A model generated the notes under the pieces. The model did no database searches, was not told the origin of the DNA, and saw nothing but the letters and a program-made list of their open reading frames with translations. From Erwinia_E haradaeae_D (GTDB taxonomy: Bacteria; Pseudomonadota; Gammaproteobacteria; Enterobacterales; Enterobacteriaceae): DNA of 64,000 nt. Within the stretch, counting starts at the first letter, position 1, and every line of letters begins with the position of its first letter. Made by a program: the position numbers and the translations under genes. Positions 10,748 through 20,611 of the stretch are shown piece after piece. Location: positions 620,001-684,000 of the forward strand of contig NZ_LR217715.1 in the NCBI RefSeq assembly GCF_900698935.1, in the 5' to 3' direction.

Positions 10748-11413
10748 ATGAACCAGATCTACGCTTTTATACTTAGGGGGCTCTGGAAAAATAACTCAGC
10801 GCTGGTGCAACTTCTAGGTCTCTGTCCGTTATTAGCCGTTACTTCTAATGCGACAAATGCCCTTGGTTTAGGTTTAGCCACCACCATAGTGCTTACTTCT
10901 ACAAACAGTGCTATATCCCTATCACGATATTGGATTCCTTCTGCAATTCGCATTCCAATTTATGTCGTCATTATTTCAGCAGTTGTGAGTTGTATGGAAA
11001 TGTTAATTAATGCATATGCATATAGTTTATATCAATCCTTGGGTATCTTTATTCCACTAATTGTGACTAATTGTATTGTAGTAGGTCGCGCAGAAGCTAT
11101 AGCATCAAAATATAGTGTCTATTTATCAGCACTAGATGGAATAGCCATTGGTTTAGGTGCCACCAGCGTTATGGTGTTATTAGGCTCGATACGTGAAATG
11201 CTTAGTAATGGCACAATATTTGATGGTGCAGATCAATTGCTTGGAGCGTGGGCTAAAGTAATTAAAATACAAGTGATCCATTGGGATTGTCCCTTTCTAT
11301 TGGCAATGTTACCTCCGGGTGCATTTATTGGTCTCGGGCTAATACTTGCCTTAAAGCATCTTGTTGATCAAAAAATAAAAGATAGAAATAGTAATAATGT
11401 AGACTCAGTTTGA
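10748..11413 (+). CDS. rsxE: Electron transport complex subunit RsxE/RnfE
   Basis: RsxE is an inner-membrane subunit of the Rsx/Rnf complex, which in E. coli keeps SoxR reduced and in other bacteria couples ferredoxin oxidation to ion transport. I start at the ATG at 10748 because similarity begins there (RGLWKNNSALVQLLGLCPLL, matching E. coli RsxE almost exactly). The product is 221 residues with about six membrane segments. Conserved stretches include GIFIPLIVTNCIVVGRAEA near 99-117 and FDGADQLLG near 159-167. It is followed 28 bases later by nth, as in E. coli. The partner genes rsxA-D and rsxG are not adjacent. Confidence 0.93.
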   Translation: MNQIYAFILRGLWKNNSALVQLLGLCPLLAVTSNATNALGLGLATTIVLTSTNSAISLSRYWIPSAIRIPIYVVIISAVVSCMEMLINAYAYSLYQSLGIFIPLIVTNCIVVGRAEAIASKYSVYLSALDGIAIGLGATSVMVLLGSIREMLSNGTIFDGADQLLGAWAKVIKIQVIHWDCPFLLAMLPPGAFIGLGLILALKHLVDQKIKDRNSNNVDSV

Positions 11414-11441
11414 TCATTTTAAATGATATTATAGGTGTAGC

Positions 11442-12071
11442 ATGAATCAATACATACGTAAAAAAATTTTAATGCGATTACAAAAGCATGATCCACAACC
11501 CATATCAGAACTGAATGGCACCTCACCTTTTGAGATACTCATTGCTACTGTATTGTCCGCGCAATCTACAGATGTTAGTGTAAATAAAGTGACGTCTAGA
11601 TTATATCCATGGGCTAATACTGCTCCTACACTACTTGAATTTGGTATAGAGAGACTAAAAAACAAAATAAAAACACTAGGATTGTATAATATAAAATCAA
11701 AAAATATCATTAATATCTGTCACATATTGCTAGAGAAACATGGAGGTGATGTCCCCAATAATATGGAAGCACTAAAGTCTTTACCAGGTGTTGGGCGTAA
11801 AACGGCTAGTGTGGTATTAAATAAAGCTTTTCATCAACCTACTATTGCTGTTGATAGGCATGTTTTTCGCGTATGTAATCGTTCTCGTTTCGCAATAGGG
11901 GCAAGCGTCAGAGAGGTAGAAAAAAAACTATTACAATGCGTACCAAAAATATTTCAGATGAACTGTCATCAATGGTTTGTTTCACATGGTCGTTACACAT
12001 GCTTATCGCGCAAACCAAAATGCGGTGTATGCCTCATAGAAGATCTATGTGAATTTACCAGCAAGTACTAG
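11442..12071 (+). CDS. nth: Endonuclease III
   Basis: This bifunctional DNA glycosylase/AP lyase removes oxidised pyrimidines. The 209-residue product aligns end to end with E. coli Nth (211). The helix-hairpin-helix LPGVGRKTA carries catalytic Lys120, and the second catalytic residue Asp138 lies in VDRH. The C-terminal 4Fe-4S cluster follows the C-X6-C-X2-C-X5-C spacing (CLSRKPKCGVCLIEDLC). Its position directly after rsxE preserves the ancestral rsx-nth operon end. One of few repair enzymes in this window, it appears intact. Confidence 0.96.
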   Translation: MNQYIRKKILMRLQKHDPQPISELNGTSPFEILIATVLSAQSTDVSVNKVTSRLYPWANTAPTLLEFGIERLKNKIKTLGLYNIKSKNIINICHILLEKHGGDVPNNMEALKSLPGVGRKTASVVLNKAFHQPTIAVDRHVFRVCNRSRFAIGASVREVEKKLLQCVPKIFQMNCHQWFVSHGRYTCLSRKPKCGVCLIEDLCEFTSKY

Positions 12072-12649
12072 TAGTGAATGTTCAATACATCAAAATTTGT
12101 TAATTATTTGAATGAATTGTACATGGAATATAATTCCATACATTTTTTTAAACAGATCAGTGAAGCGGACTCATCTATTGTAGGGATTATAAGTAGCCTT
12201 GTGCTAATGAAGTGGTACAAAAAGATATAAAAACAAAACAGATAGTTACACGTTATAGCCATATATCTTATTCTAAGTCATGGTTGAATGTAAAAGGATA
12301 GAAAAATAAACTAAATATGTGTAATGCACTAATCTTGATGTTATATGTGTAAGCTACAGCTTATAGACCGATCCACTACAAAATTACAGAGAGAAATTAA
12401 CTACAACATGATGAAATTCTAATGCAATCAAGTAACAAGAATGCTCAGTGGAGAGTCAAAATAATATACACTTAACACAAAATAAGTACTAATTAATATA
12501 ATTATATTATTTTTACTGTACCCGTTAGAAAAAATTTTTATCTCGCATACAGAGATCACGAAAGATCTTAATAAAAAGATAAATCAAATTACATCATATA
12601 TTGATAGTATTAGGATCACCCAATCATCATCAGATGATTGTAATCATAA
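12072..12649. other. Non-coding gap between nth and tpiA
   Basis: This is 578 bases of AT-rich sequence between convergent genes. The only structure I see is a 7-bp perfect hairpin at 12622-12639 (AATCATC, 4-base loop, GATGATT) just past the tpiA stop. It could act as a weak terminator but has no T tract on either strand. Confidence 0.5.
12622..12639 (-). terminator. Possible tpiA 3' hairpin
   Basis: A perfect 7-bp inverted repeat with a 4-base loop lies 11 bases beyond the tpiA stop codon. No run of T follows on the minus strand, so a classic intrinsic terminator is not established; it may only stabilise the 3' end. Confidence 0.3.
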
Positions 12650-13420
12650 TTATGCTACTTGCTTTTGTTTTGCCGCTAAGCGAATTATCTCTATAAAAGA
12701 CTCAATATTTAAACATGCACTACCAACTAGCAAACCATCAATATCAGGTTGCGCCAATAATGCTTCTGCGTTCTTGCTCGTAACAGATCCGCCATACTGT
12801 ATGGTGACCAAGGAGGCCTTGTTTGCATTTTTTTGCGTGATATAAGTACGAATAAATGAATGCACTTCTTGTACTTGCTCTGGATGTGCCGACTTTCCTG
12901 TTCCAATAGCCCATATCGGTTCGTAAGCTACCACTACATCATTAAAAACTTCGGAGCCTTGTACATGCATAATCACATCAATTTGACGAGCACACGCCTC
13001 TTTAGTTTTACCTTCTTGATATTCAGCTTCTGTTTCTCCAATGCATAGAACCGGGATAAGACCCTCTTTTTTCAACATATAAAATTTTCTTGCGATAACC
13101 TGATCAGTTTCAGAATGCAATATCCGACGCTCAGAATGACCAATAATGACATATTTAACACCGATATCTTTTAGCATCGCAGAAGAAATTTCACCAGTAA
13201 ATGCACCGGATGCATGAATATCAACATTCTGAGCACCTAATTCAATGAAACTATCGCAAATAGCTTGCTTGACATTTCCAAGGTATATGACAGGTGGAGC
13301 AATAACTACTTTACAGTTCTGAATACCCCTGAGGGCGTACTGTAAGTCAAAAAGCATCGTACTTACAAGGTGAAGACTTCCGTTGAGTTTCCAATTACCA
13401 ATGACTAATGCATGAGCCAC
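12650..13420 (-). CDS. tpiA: Triosephosphate isomerase
   Basis: TpiA interconverts dihydroxyacetone phosphate and glyceraldehyde 3-phosphate in the cytoplasm. The 256-residue TIM barrel has all catalytic residues: Lys11 in NWKLNG, His95 in IGHSERR, and Glu167 in YEPIWAIGTG. The phosphate-binding loops near YGGSV and GLLVGSA are present. It stands alone with non-coding DNA on both sides. Its retention implies that at least lower glycolysis or the supply of triose phosphate for isoprenoid synthesis (ispE is in the window) is still used. Confidence 0.98.
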   Translation of the reverse strand: MAHALVIGNWKLNGSLHLVSTMLFDLQYALRGIQNCKVVIAPPVIYLGNVKQAICDSFIELGAQNVDIHASGAFTGEISSAMLKDIGVKYVIIGHSERRILHSETDQVIARKFYMLKKEGLIPVLCIGETEAEYQEGKTKEACARQIDVIMHVQGSEVFNDVVVAYEPIWAIGTGKSAHPEQVQEVHSFIRTYITQKNANKASLVTIQYGGSVTSKNAEALLAQPDIDGLLVGSACLNIESFIEIIRLAAKQKQVA

Positions 13421-14657
13421 ACCAGCTATCCTCCATAATAAAATGATTTATATATAAACATTCTATGATTCATAAAATACATATTTTCTTACTTATAAAA
13501 ACATGGAGAAAATGTCTGAAAATGTTTTTTAGTGACGTCTAGTGACATATAAATAATCTCTGAAAATCTTGTAACGATAACATACGCATACAAAATTTAA
13601 ATGTATAATAAATCTATTTCTGTCTTATAGCATCTATTATGTTCAATACATCTCCAGAACACCTTTAAAATTAAGCTTTTGTTATCAATACACATGATTA
13701 GCATCATCACACTTCAAAATAAAAATATCTTATAGAATAGTTACTTATGACAAGTATTGTGGCTTTCATGATATAAAAATATACTTCTCTTGTATTGTGC
13801 GTTACTATGTACATAGAATAATGATCATTGATATGTAATTTATCGGTTAAACATTTTACTGTGTACATGCTATGCAACGTACATACAATATACTAGGAAT
13901 AATGATATATCTTACGACTTCACTAGTCTTCTAAACATAATTATGTTGTATCTTTAGCAAGAACGATTTTTACTTTTGCGGTATAATTCCATAACCATGA
14001 CAACATGATAAACGTACCCTATAATCTATATTCACGGATCTCAATCCATATATTAATATAGTAGCAAAAAACTAGTGTGATCTTTAACCAAGTATCCAGT
14101 TAGCCATTTTTAGGAATAACTTTGTATCAGCACAGACTCTCTTTTACAGAATGATTTAGTATATCCAATATGCTCTTGCACCAGCTATTTCATCCTTAAC
14201 CTCATAGGTGTACCAAACCTTTCTCATCTGAGATTATATCATTTGATTAGCACTTTCAACTATATCAACATAGCTTATTTAAACACGATTCATTACACAT
14301 GCTAATCGCAACATGATACAATATGATTCATCTCATATGATGGATTATATAATCAACATCCATGTTCTATTGTATAGACTTTATAATTTTAATTTATTGA
14401 ACACTAGTGATATATACACAAAAAATCCATAATATTATGAATGATATCTTCAAGATTTATTTATGTAATTCATTATTAGTCACTATAATAAATATTCAAA
14501 ATAAATAATGTTATTTATGTGCGTGAACTACTCTTAATTAACAATGTATTCCGTGAATACAGTATAATGATTACACACTATTGACTCTATATTATTAGAA
14601 TACTACATCCTAGTATTGTATTCTCTACTTTTATTTATCTTACAAGATATTCATATT
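13421..14657. other. Long non-coding gap upstream of prfB
   Basis: In about 1.2 kb I recognise no gene. E. coli has recJ, dsbC and xerD upstream of prfB, and no motif from them is visible. A 22-codon reverse-strand stretch at 14163-14233 looks protein-like but matches nothing I know. The right end holds a candidate prfB promoter, listed separately. Confidence 0.45.
14546..14568 (+). promoter_or_regulatory. Candidate prfB promoter with inverted repeat
   Basis: A consensus TATAAT at 14563-14568 lies 90 bases before the prfB start. Directly upstream is a perfect inverted repeat, GTATTC-CGT-GAATAC (14546-14560), which would lie in the spacer between the -35 and -10 boxes. No good -35 box is visible. 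AT-rich sequence produces such -10 matches often, so this is tentative. Confidence 0.25.
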
Positions 14658-15755
14658 ATGTGTCAAATACATGCAGTCAAACATCGTATTCAGAATCTTA
14701 TTCAACGTCACGCCATACTTAAAAAAACTTTAAATTATAATATGAAGAAGGAACGCCTTCAAGAAATACATGCAGAATTAGAGAAATCTGATATCTGGAA
14801 TCAGCCTAATCGAGCTCAGGCGTTAGGGAAAGAACGCTCTTCATTATTAGAAATAATTTCTATCTTGCAACAAATACAAAAAATGTTAGAAGAGATGTCT
14901 AGTTTATTAGAACTAATAATAGAAACTGATGAAAAAGAACTTTATAATGAAATGTTTACTGAACTGGATGCTCTAGACAAGAAAATACAGTTACTGGAAT
15001 TTCAATGTATGTTTACAGGAGAGCACGTTAATGCCGACTGCTACATGGATATTCAAGCTGGTTCTGGCGGTATTGAAGCTCAAGACTGGGCAGGTATGCT
15101 GCTACGTATGTATATACGATCGGCTGAAACAAAAGGTTTTAAAATTGAAGTCATCGAAGACTCTCATGGTGATGTTTCCGGTACTAAATCCGCTACGATT
15201 AAAATTATCGGAAACTATGCATATGGTTGGTTTAGAACCGAAAGCGGCATACATCGACTAGTGCGAAAAAGTCCATTTGATTCAGGCGGACGACGTCATA
15301 CATCATTCAGTTCTGTATTTATTTATCCAGAAATTGATGAAACTATCGAGCTTTTCCTCAACCCTACAGATTTACGTATCGACGTATATCGTTCTTCTGG
15401 TGCAGGCGGACAGCATGTTAATAAAACTGAATCAGCAGTCCGAATTACTCACTTACCAACTAATATTGTTGTACGGTGTCAAAGTGACAGATCTCAACAT
15501 AAAAATAAAGATCAAGCATTCAAACAACTACGAGCTAAATTATATGAATATACCATGCAAAAGAAAAAAGTAGATCAGAAAATAATAGAAGAAAGTAAAT
15601 CTGAAATTACCTGGGGAAACCAAATACGTTCTTACGTACTTGATGACTCACGCATAAAAGACTTACGCACTAACACAGAAACACGTAATACCCAGGAGGT
15701 TTTGGATGGTTATTTAGATCATTTTATTGAAGCAAGCTTAAAAGCAGGGTTGTAA
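14658..15755 (+). CDS. prfB: Peptide chain release factor 2, no programmed frameshift
   Basis: RF2 terminates translation at UGA and UAA. Starting at the ATG at 14658 the protein is 365 residues, the E. coli length, and aligns from the first residue. The codon-recognition motif SPF lies near 205-207, and the catalytic GGQ (SSGAGGQHVN) near 250-252, the Gln methylated by PrmC. In E. coli, prfB needs a +1 shift at an in-frame UGA at codon 26. Here codons 22-27 read AAA AAA ACT TTA AAT TAT in one open frame, so no shift is needed. It is followed 12 bases later by lysS, as in E. coli. Confidence 0.97.
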   Translation: MCQIHAVKHRIQNLIQRHAILKKTLNYNMKKERLQEIHAELEKSDIWNQPNRAQALGKERSSLLEIISILQQIQKMLEEMSSLLELIIETDEKELYNEMFTELDALDKKIQLLEFQCMFTGEHVNADCYMDIQAGSGGIEAQDWAGMLLRMYIRSAETKGFKIEVIEDSHGDVSGTKSATIKIIGNYAYGWFRTESGIHRLVRKSPFDSGGRRHTSFSSVFIYPEIDETIELFLNPTDLRIDVYRSSGAGGQHVNKTESAVRITHLPTNIVVRCQSDRSQHKNKDQAFKQLRAKLYEYTMQKKKVDQKIIEESKSEITWGNQIRSYVLDDSRIKDLRTNTETRNTQEVLDGYLDHFIEASLKAGL

Positions 15756-15767
15756 TTAGGAGAATAT

Positions 15768-17312
15768 ATGTCACAAAAAACATGGAAAGATATTAAAAAC
15801 ACCCCCCATCGTAATCCTGAATTACAAAAACGACGTGAAAAATTAGCAACTATACGCAAAACAGGGGTGGCTTTCCCAAATGATTTTCGCAGAAAGCATA
15901 TTTCTGCACAACTACATAGTCAGTTTGATCACATAGAACAAAAAGAACTAGAACTACTTAATATTACAGTCAGCGTTGCAGGACGCATTATGACACGACG
16001 TATCATGGGAAAAACTGCATTTATTACATTGCAGGATATTGGTGGTCGTATACAGCTATATATCTCTCGGAATAATAATGCATTAGACAAATCTTATTTT
16101 AAACATTTTAAAACATTTGATTTGGGAGATATCATTGGCGCTAGTGGCATTTTATTTAAAACTCAAACTGGTGAGTTGTCAATCTATTGCAACCAAATAC
16201 GTCTTTTAACTAAATCTCTACGTCCTTTACCAGATAAATTTCATGGGCTAGTTGATCAAGAAACTCGTTATAGGCAACGTTATTTAGATCTTATTGCCAA
16301 TCCAGAAGTACGAAACACTTTTCAAATTCGCTCAAAACTAATAGCAGGCATAAGAAAATTTATGGTAGATCGTGATTTTTTGGAAGTAGAAACTCCCATG
16401 ATGCAAGCCATCCCAGGGGGTGCATCTGCTCGTCCATTTATTACGTATCACAATACTTTAAATATTAATATGTATCTACGAATTTCTCCAGAACTCTATC
16501 TCAAACGCCTGATCGTCGGAGGTTTTGATCGTGTATTTGAAATCAACCGTAATTTCCGTAATGAAGGTCTTTCTCCGAGACATAACCCAGAATTCACTAT
16601 GATGGAACTCTATATGTCGTATAGTGACTATACGGATCTCATGACTCTAACTGAAACTCTATTTCGCACATTAGCGCAAGATATCTGTGGCAGCATGATG
16701 ATTCAATATGGGAAGCATCAGTTACAATTTGGAAAATCATTTGAATGTATGACTATGAAAGAGTCCATTGTAAAATACAATATTGGTATGAATTTATTAG
16801 AACTAGAGAATATAGAGACCTCATTAAACATTGCTCATTCTTTAAATATCACAGTTGAAAAAACATGGGGTGTGGGGCGTGTTATAACGGCAATTTTTGA
16901 AAAAACAGTAGAAGAAAACTTGATTCAACCAACTTTTATTACAGAATATCCAGCTGAAGTATCACCACTTGCACGTAGTAATGATATTCATCCTGAAATT
17001 ACTGACCGCTTTGAATTATTTATTGGCGGACGTGAGATTGGAAATGGGTTTTCAGAGTTAAACGACCCAGAAGATCAAAAAAAGCGATTTCTGCAGCAAA
17101 GTCATGCTAAAGAGGCGCTAGGTGACAAAGAAGCCATGTTCTACGATGAGGATTATATCACTGCACTAGAATATGGGTTACCTCCATGTGCTGGAGTAGG
17201 AATTGGTATTGACAGAATGGTCATGATTTTTACTAACATGCATGCTATTCGTGACGTAATGCTCTTCCCGCTACTGCGCCCAGAATACAAGCAGAAAGAA
17301 AGTGATAAGTAA
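15768..17312 (+). CDS. lysS: Lysyl-tRNA synthetase (class II)
   Basis: LysS charges tRNA-Lys. The 514-residue product has an N-terminal OB-fold anticodon-binding domain (about 65-150). The class II catalytic core follows: motif 1 around the residues 215-235 region, motif 2 FEINRNFRNEG near 259-269, and motif 3 GVGIGIDRMVM near 480-490. Its start is preceded by AGGAG. It follows prfB by 12 bases and is probably co-transcribed with it. Length is slightly above E. coli LysS (505), the difference lying at the ends. No defect was seen. Confidence 0.97.
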   Translation: MSQKTWKDIKNTPHRNPELQKRREKLATIRKTGVAFPNDFRRKHISAQLHSQFDHIEQKELELLNITVSVAGRIMTRRIMGKTAFITLQDIGGRIQLYISRNNNALDKSYFKHFKTFDLGDIIGASGILFKTQTGELSIYCNQIRLLTKSLRPLPDKFHGLVDQETRYRQRYLDLIANPEVRNTFQIRSKLIAGIRKFMVDRDFLEVETPMMQAIPGGASARPFITYHNTLNINMYLRISPELYLKRLIVGGFDRVFEINRNFRNEGLSPRHNPEFTMMELYMSYSDYTDLMTLTETLFRTLAQDICGSMMIQYGKHQLQFGKSFECMTMKESIVKYNIGMNLLELENIETSLNIAHSLNITVEKTWGVGRVITAIFEKTVEENLIQPTFITEYPAEVSPLARSNDIHPEITDRFELFIGGREIGNGFSELNDPEDQKKRFLQQSHAKEALGDKEAMFYDEDYITALEYGLPPCAGVGIGIDRMVMIFTNMHAIRDVMLFPLLRPEYKQKESDK

Positions 17313-17612
17313 ATGTTGATTCCACATAATATACGTGTTCTATCTTCATGTTTCACTAACCGATAGACTATGACTGCACACACTTTAAAATGCTAAGTAC
17401 AAGGATTCGTATCCTGCGATATCCATATCGAGTCATTGATATATATTTTCTCTAAACTATGCATGGAAAAATCTGTTTATAACTATATATATATGAATTT
17501 CGCATAGGCTTGAGATTAAAAAGCACAAATCATGATTCCAATTATAACAAATGTTATACATATCAAAATATCTTAAAACCTCATGACCATCATGCAATAA
17601 AATTAGTGTATT
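17313..17612. other. Non-coding gap between lysS and kdsA
   Basis: These 300 AT-rich bases lie between convergent genes. I see no gene, tRNA or clear terminator. Confidence 0.5.
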
Positions 17613-18467
17613 TTAAATACTCGTATCCAGATCAGGAAAACTTTTTACTAAATCATCAATAGCCTGTATCTGCACTAAAAAAGGCTCTAATTTGTCAAGC
17701 GGTAATGCTGAAGGGCCATCACATTTTGCTTGAGATGGACATGGGTGAGCTTCAATAAATAGACCTGCAATACCAACTGCAATACCAGCACGAGCTAGTT
17801 CACTAATCTGCGATCGCCTTCCGCTAGAGACCATACTCATTGGATCACGACATTGCAAAGAATGCGTGACATCAAAGATGATAGGATGATTATTTGATAC
17901 TTTTTTCATGATATTAAAACCTAACATATCCACAACAAGATTATCATAACCAAAACTTACACCACGATCGCATAAAATAATCTTTTCATTTCCTCCTTGC
18001 GCAAAATTATTAATAATATTTCCTATTTGCCATGGACTGATGAACTGTGGTTTTTTAACATTAATGACGGAGCCAGTTTTTGCCATTGCATCAATTAAAT
18101 CCGTTTGACGTGCAAGAAAGGCGGGTAATTGAATAACATCTACGATATTCGCTACTGTCTGAACCTGGCTGATTTCGTGTACGTCTGTCATAATTTTAAC
18201 TTCAAAATTTTTTTTAATATCCTGAAATATTGACATACCTTCTTCTAATCCTAAACCACGATAAGAGTTCATCGAAGAACGGTTTGCTTTATCAAAAGAC
18301 GCCTTAAATACGTAAGGCATCTTGAGTTTTTCTGTTACCATGACATAATGCTCGCAAACTTTCATGGCTAGATCACGCGATTCTAGAACATTCATACCTC
18401 CAAACAATACACTAGGTAAGTTATTAGATACTTTAATATGACCAATATTGACTATTTTATGTTTCAT
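17613..18467 (-). CDS. kdsA: 2-dehydro-3-deoxyphosphooctonate aldolase (KDO-8-P synthase)
   Basis: KdsA condenses arabinose 5-phosphate with PEP to give KDO 8-phosphate, the precursor of the inner LPS core. The 284-residue product equals the E. coli length. Conserved segments are visible: FKASFDKANRSS near 54-65, DVHE near 95-98, the substrate loop QLPAFLARQTDL near 113-124, NVKKPQF near 136-142, and the C-terminal HPCPSQAKCDGP near 240-251. In E. coli it lies downstream of prfA-prmC, but here it is about 10 kb away, showing rearrangement. With LpxC it supports retention of at least a Re-type lipopolysaccharide. Confidence 0.97.
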   Translation of the reverse strand: MKHKIVNIGHIKVSNNLPSVLFGGMNVLESRDLAMKVCEHYVMVTEKLKMPYVFKASFDKANRSSMNSYRGLGLEEGMSIFQDIKKNFEVKIMTDVHEISQVQTVANIVDVIQLPAFLARQTDLIDAMAKTGSVINVKKPQFISPWQIGNIINNFAQGGNEKIILCDRGVSFGYDNLVVDMLGFNIMKKVSNNHPIIFDVTHSLQCRDPMSMVSSGRRSQISELARAGIAVGIAGLFIEAHPCPSQAKCDGPSALPLDKLEPFLVQIQAIDDLVKSFPDLDTSI

Positions 18468-19324
18468 TTATGCACCGATGTGTAAGCATATTGAGATCTC
18501 TTAAGAGTTTATGATTATGTCATATCTTCGAAGAATCACAAAAAAGATTTATTTATGATTCACATATCACTTCACCATAAATGCACATCATGAAAGAAAA
18601 TTTTAATTTTCATATATACTCTCAATAGCGTTTTATACGCTAAAGCTGTTTAAAAAAATAAAATACAAAGCTTGCATGATTACTGGAAATATCTAAAGAA
18701 ACCTTATATGTGGATGGTTGCAGTTCCTAAAAAACACCCAAGAGGATTGATGTGAGCAACATTAGGTTTTTCAAGAAATATGAATTTTCTATAAAAGTAT
18801 GATTCAGGATTTTACTTTTATGCATCACGTATTTCTATTATACACATGTTATCATTGACCTAACAGATGTTCTTATACGCCAACTAACTATCATGCACAT
18901 TTAAGTATATCTAATAAAAGTTTTGTATTATTGCCTATCTTCTTCAATACTAACTATTCTAGAACAGTGTAAATTGTAGAATAAAATATGTGACGCAAAA
19001 CAATAAGATGTGGATAGTCATCAACTATATACATTCATTGTTCCATACGATGAGATAAAACTAGATGATATAATCATCTATATACTAATTACAATTTATA
19101 GATAAGTACACTGATCATGCGTTATGCAATACGTGAGAACCGAAAATAACTGGTTCTTATCCTCTAACATTCATCAGCATTTCGAGATCATATATCAGAC
19201 ATATGATGAATTGCTTTCATAAAACAATTGCTTTTCTCGCTAATCTGAGTGTAGACCAAGAAAGAGTGTTATTCTCTCTTATAGATTAGGTAAAGCTAAT
19301 ATGAATACATAAATGGAGTCTAAG
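18468..19324. other. Non-coding gap upstream of tyrS
   Basis: These roughly 850 bases precede tyrS, where E. coli has pdxH. I found no pdxH remnant. The last 90 bases contain a potential nested hairpin, listed separately. The rest shows no recognisable feature. Confidence 0.45.
19240..19289 (+). promoter_or_regulatory. Potential structured leader of tyrS
   Basis: Outer arms CTAATCT (19240-19246) and AGATTAG (19283-19289) are perfectly complementary. They enclose a smaller AGAG/CTCT hairpin at 19263-19277. The structure ends 35 bases before the tyrS start, so it could form in the mRNA leader. No T-box sequence is visible and none is expected in this lineage. It may be chance in AT-rich sequence. 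Confidence 0.25.
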
Positions 19325-20611
19325 ATGTCTAGGAAAAACCTAATAAATACATTAAGAGAAAGAGGGTTAGTAACCCAGATTTCTAATGAAAATACTTTGG
19401 AGCAAATTTTAGCACAACAAAAAATAGTACTTTATTGTGGATTTGATCCAACTTCTAATAGCTTACATGTAGGGCATTTAATACCATTACTATGTCTAAA
19501 ACATTTTCAAAATGCCGGTCACAAACCCATTATCTTAGTAGGAGGTGCTACTGGTCTCATAGGTGATCCTAGTTTTAAAATAGGCGAACGTAAACTAAAT
19601 ACTAAAAATACAGTAGATTCCTGGGTAGCATCTCTCTCTTTGCAAATCGTTAAGTTTTTAGACTTTCAGTGCAGTGAAAATAGTGCGATTATCATCAATA
19701 ATTATAGCTGGTTTTACAATATGAATATAGTTCACTTTTTACGCCACATTGGTAAAAACTTTTCTGTTAACCAAATGATTAATAAAGAGATAGTAAAGAA
19801 ACGTCTTCAGACAACCAATCAAGGCCTCTCTTTTACTGAATTTGCATATAATCTATTACAGGCTTATGACTTTGCATATTTAAATGCAAATCATCACGCC
19901 ATCTTACAGATTGGTGGATCAGATCAATGGGGGAATATTACCTCTGGTATCGACTTATCCCGTCGTTTAAATAAGACACAGGTTTTCGGTATGACTTTAC
20001 CATTACTTACAAAATATGATGGTACTAAGTTCGGTAAAACTGAAGGGGGAACGGTGTGGTTAGATCCTCAAAAAACTAGTCCATATCAATTTTACCAATT
20101 CTGGATGACTACTGTTGACTCAGATGTATATCGTTTTTTAAAAATATTTACTTTCATGAGTATTGATGATATTGAGGCTCTCCAGAAAAAAGATAACAGC
20201 AGCAATCAAGCTCCATCTGCACAAGGCATACTGGCTGCACTTATGACAAAATTAGTTCATGGAGAACAGGGTTTAACTTCCGCGCGTCGTATTACTCACA
20301 GTTTATTCTATGGAAAGATTACAGACTTAACAGAACAGGACATTAAGCAGTTAATACAAGACGGCATCCACACCATAACATTGAAAGTAGGTCAAGACTT
20401 ACAACAAGCACTAGTGGATACTTTATTAGCCACTTCACGCAGCCAAGCGCGCCAGTTAATTACTGCTAAATCCATTAGTATAAACGGTCACCTACAAACT
20501 GGCAGTAAGTATATTTTTGATAAAATAGACCATCTATTTGGACAGTACACAGTACTATGTCGAGGAAAGAAAAATTATAGAATAATTAGTTGGATCACGG
20601 ACAACGCATAA
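19325..20611 (+). CDS. tyrS: Tyrosyl-tRNA synthetase
   Basis: TyrS charges tRNA-Tyr. I prefer the second ATG (19325) because a GGAG lies 6-7 bases before it and the first residues then match E. coli (MSRKNLINTL). An upstream in-frame ATG at 19313 has no ribosome binding site. The 428-residue product has the class I HIGH signature as HVGH within DPTSNSLHVGHL near 41-52. The KMSKS-equivalent is KFGKT in the KFGKTEGG stretch, and an S4-like RNA-binding domain is at the C-terminus. Neighbours pdxH and pdxY are not adjacent; pdxY lies at 51.5 kb. Confidence 0.97.
   Translation: MSRKNLINTLRERGLVTQISNENTLEQILAQQKIVLYCGFDPTSNSLHVGHLIPLLCLKHFQNAGHKPIILVGGATGLIGDPSFKIGERKLNTKNTVDSWVASLSLQIVKFLDFQCSENSAIIINNYSWFYNMNIVHFLRHIGKNFSVNQMINKEIVKKRLQTTNQGLSFTEFAYNLLQAYDFAYLNANHHAILQIGGSDQWGNITSGIDLSRRLNKTQVFGMTLPLLTKYDGTKFGKTEGGTVWLDPQKTSPYQFYQFWMTTVDSDVYRFLKIFTFMSIDDIEALQKKDNSSNQAPSAQGILAALMTKLVHGEQGLTSARRITHSLFYGKITDLTEQDIKQLIQDGIHTITLKVGQDLQQALVDTLLATSRSQARQLITAKSISINGHLQTGSKYIFDKIDHLFGQYTVLCRGKKNYRIISWITDNA

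Noticed and set aside
14163..14233. Reverse-strand 22-codon stretch with coding-like residues upstream of prfB
   Set aside because: Too short, and it matches none of the expected neighbours (recJ, dsbC, xerD); kept only as a note.
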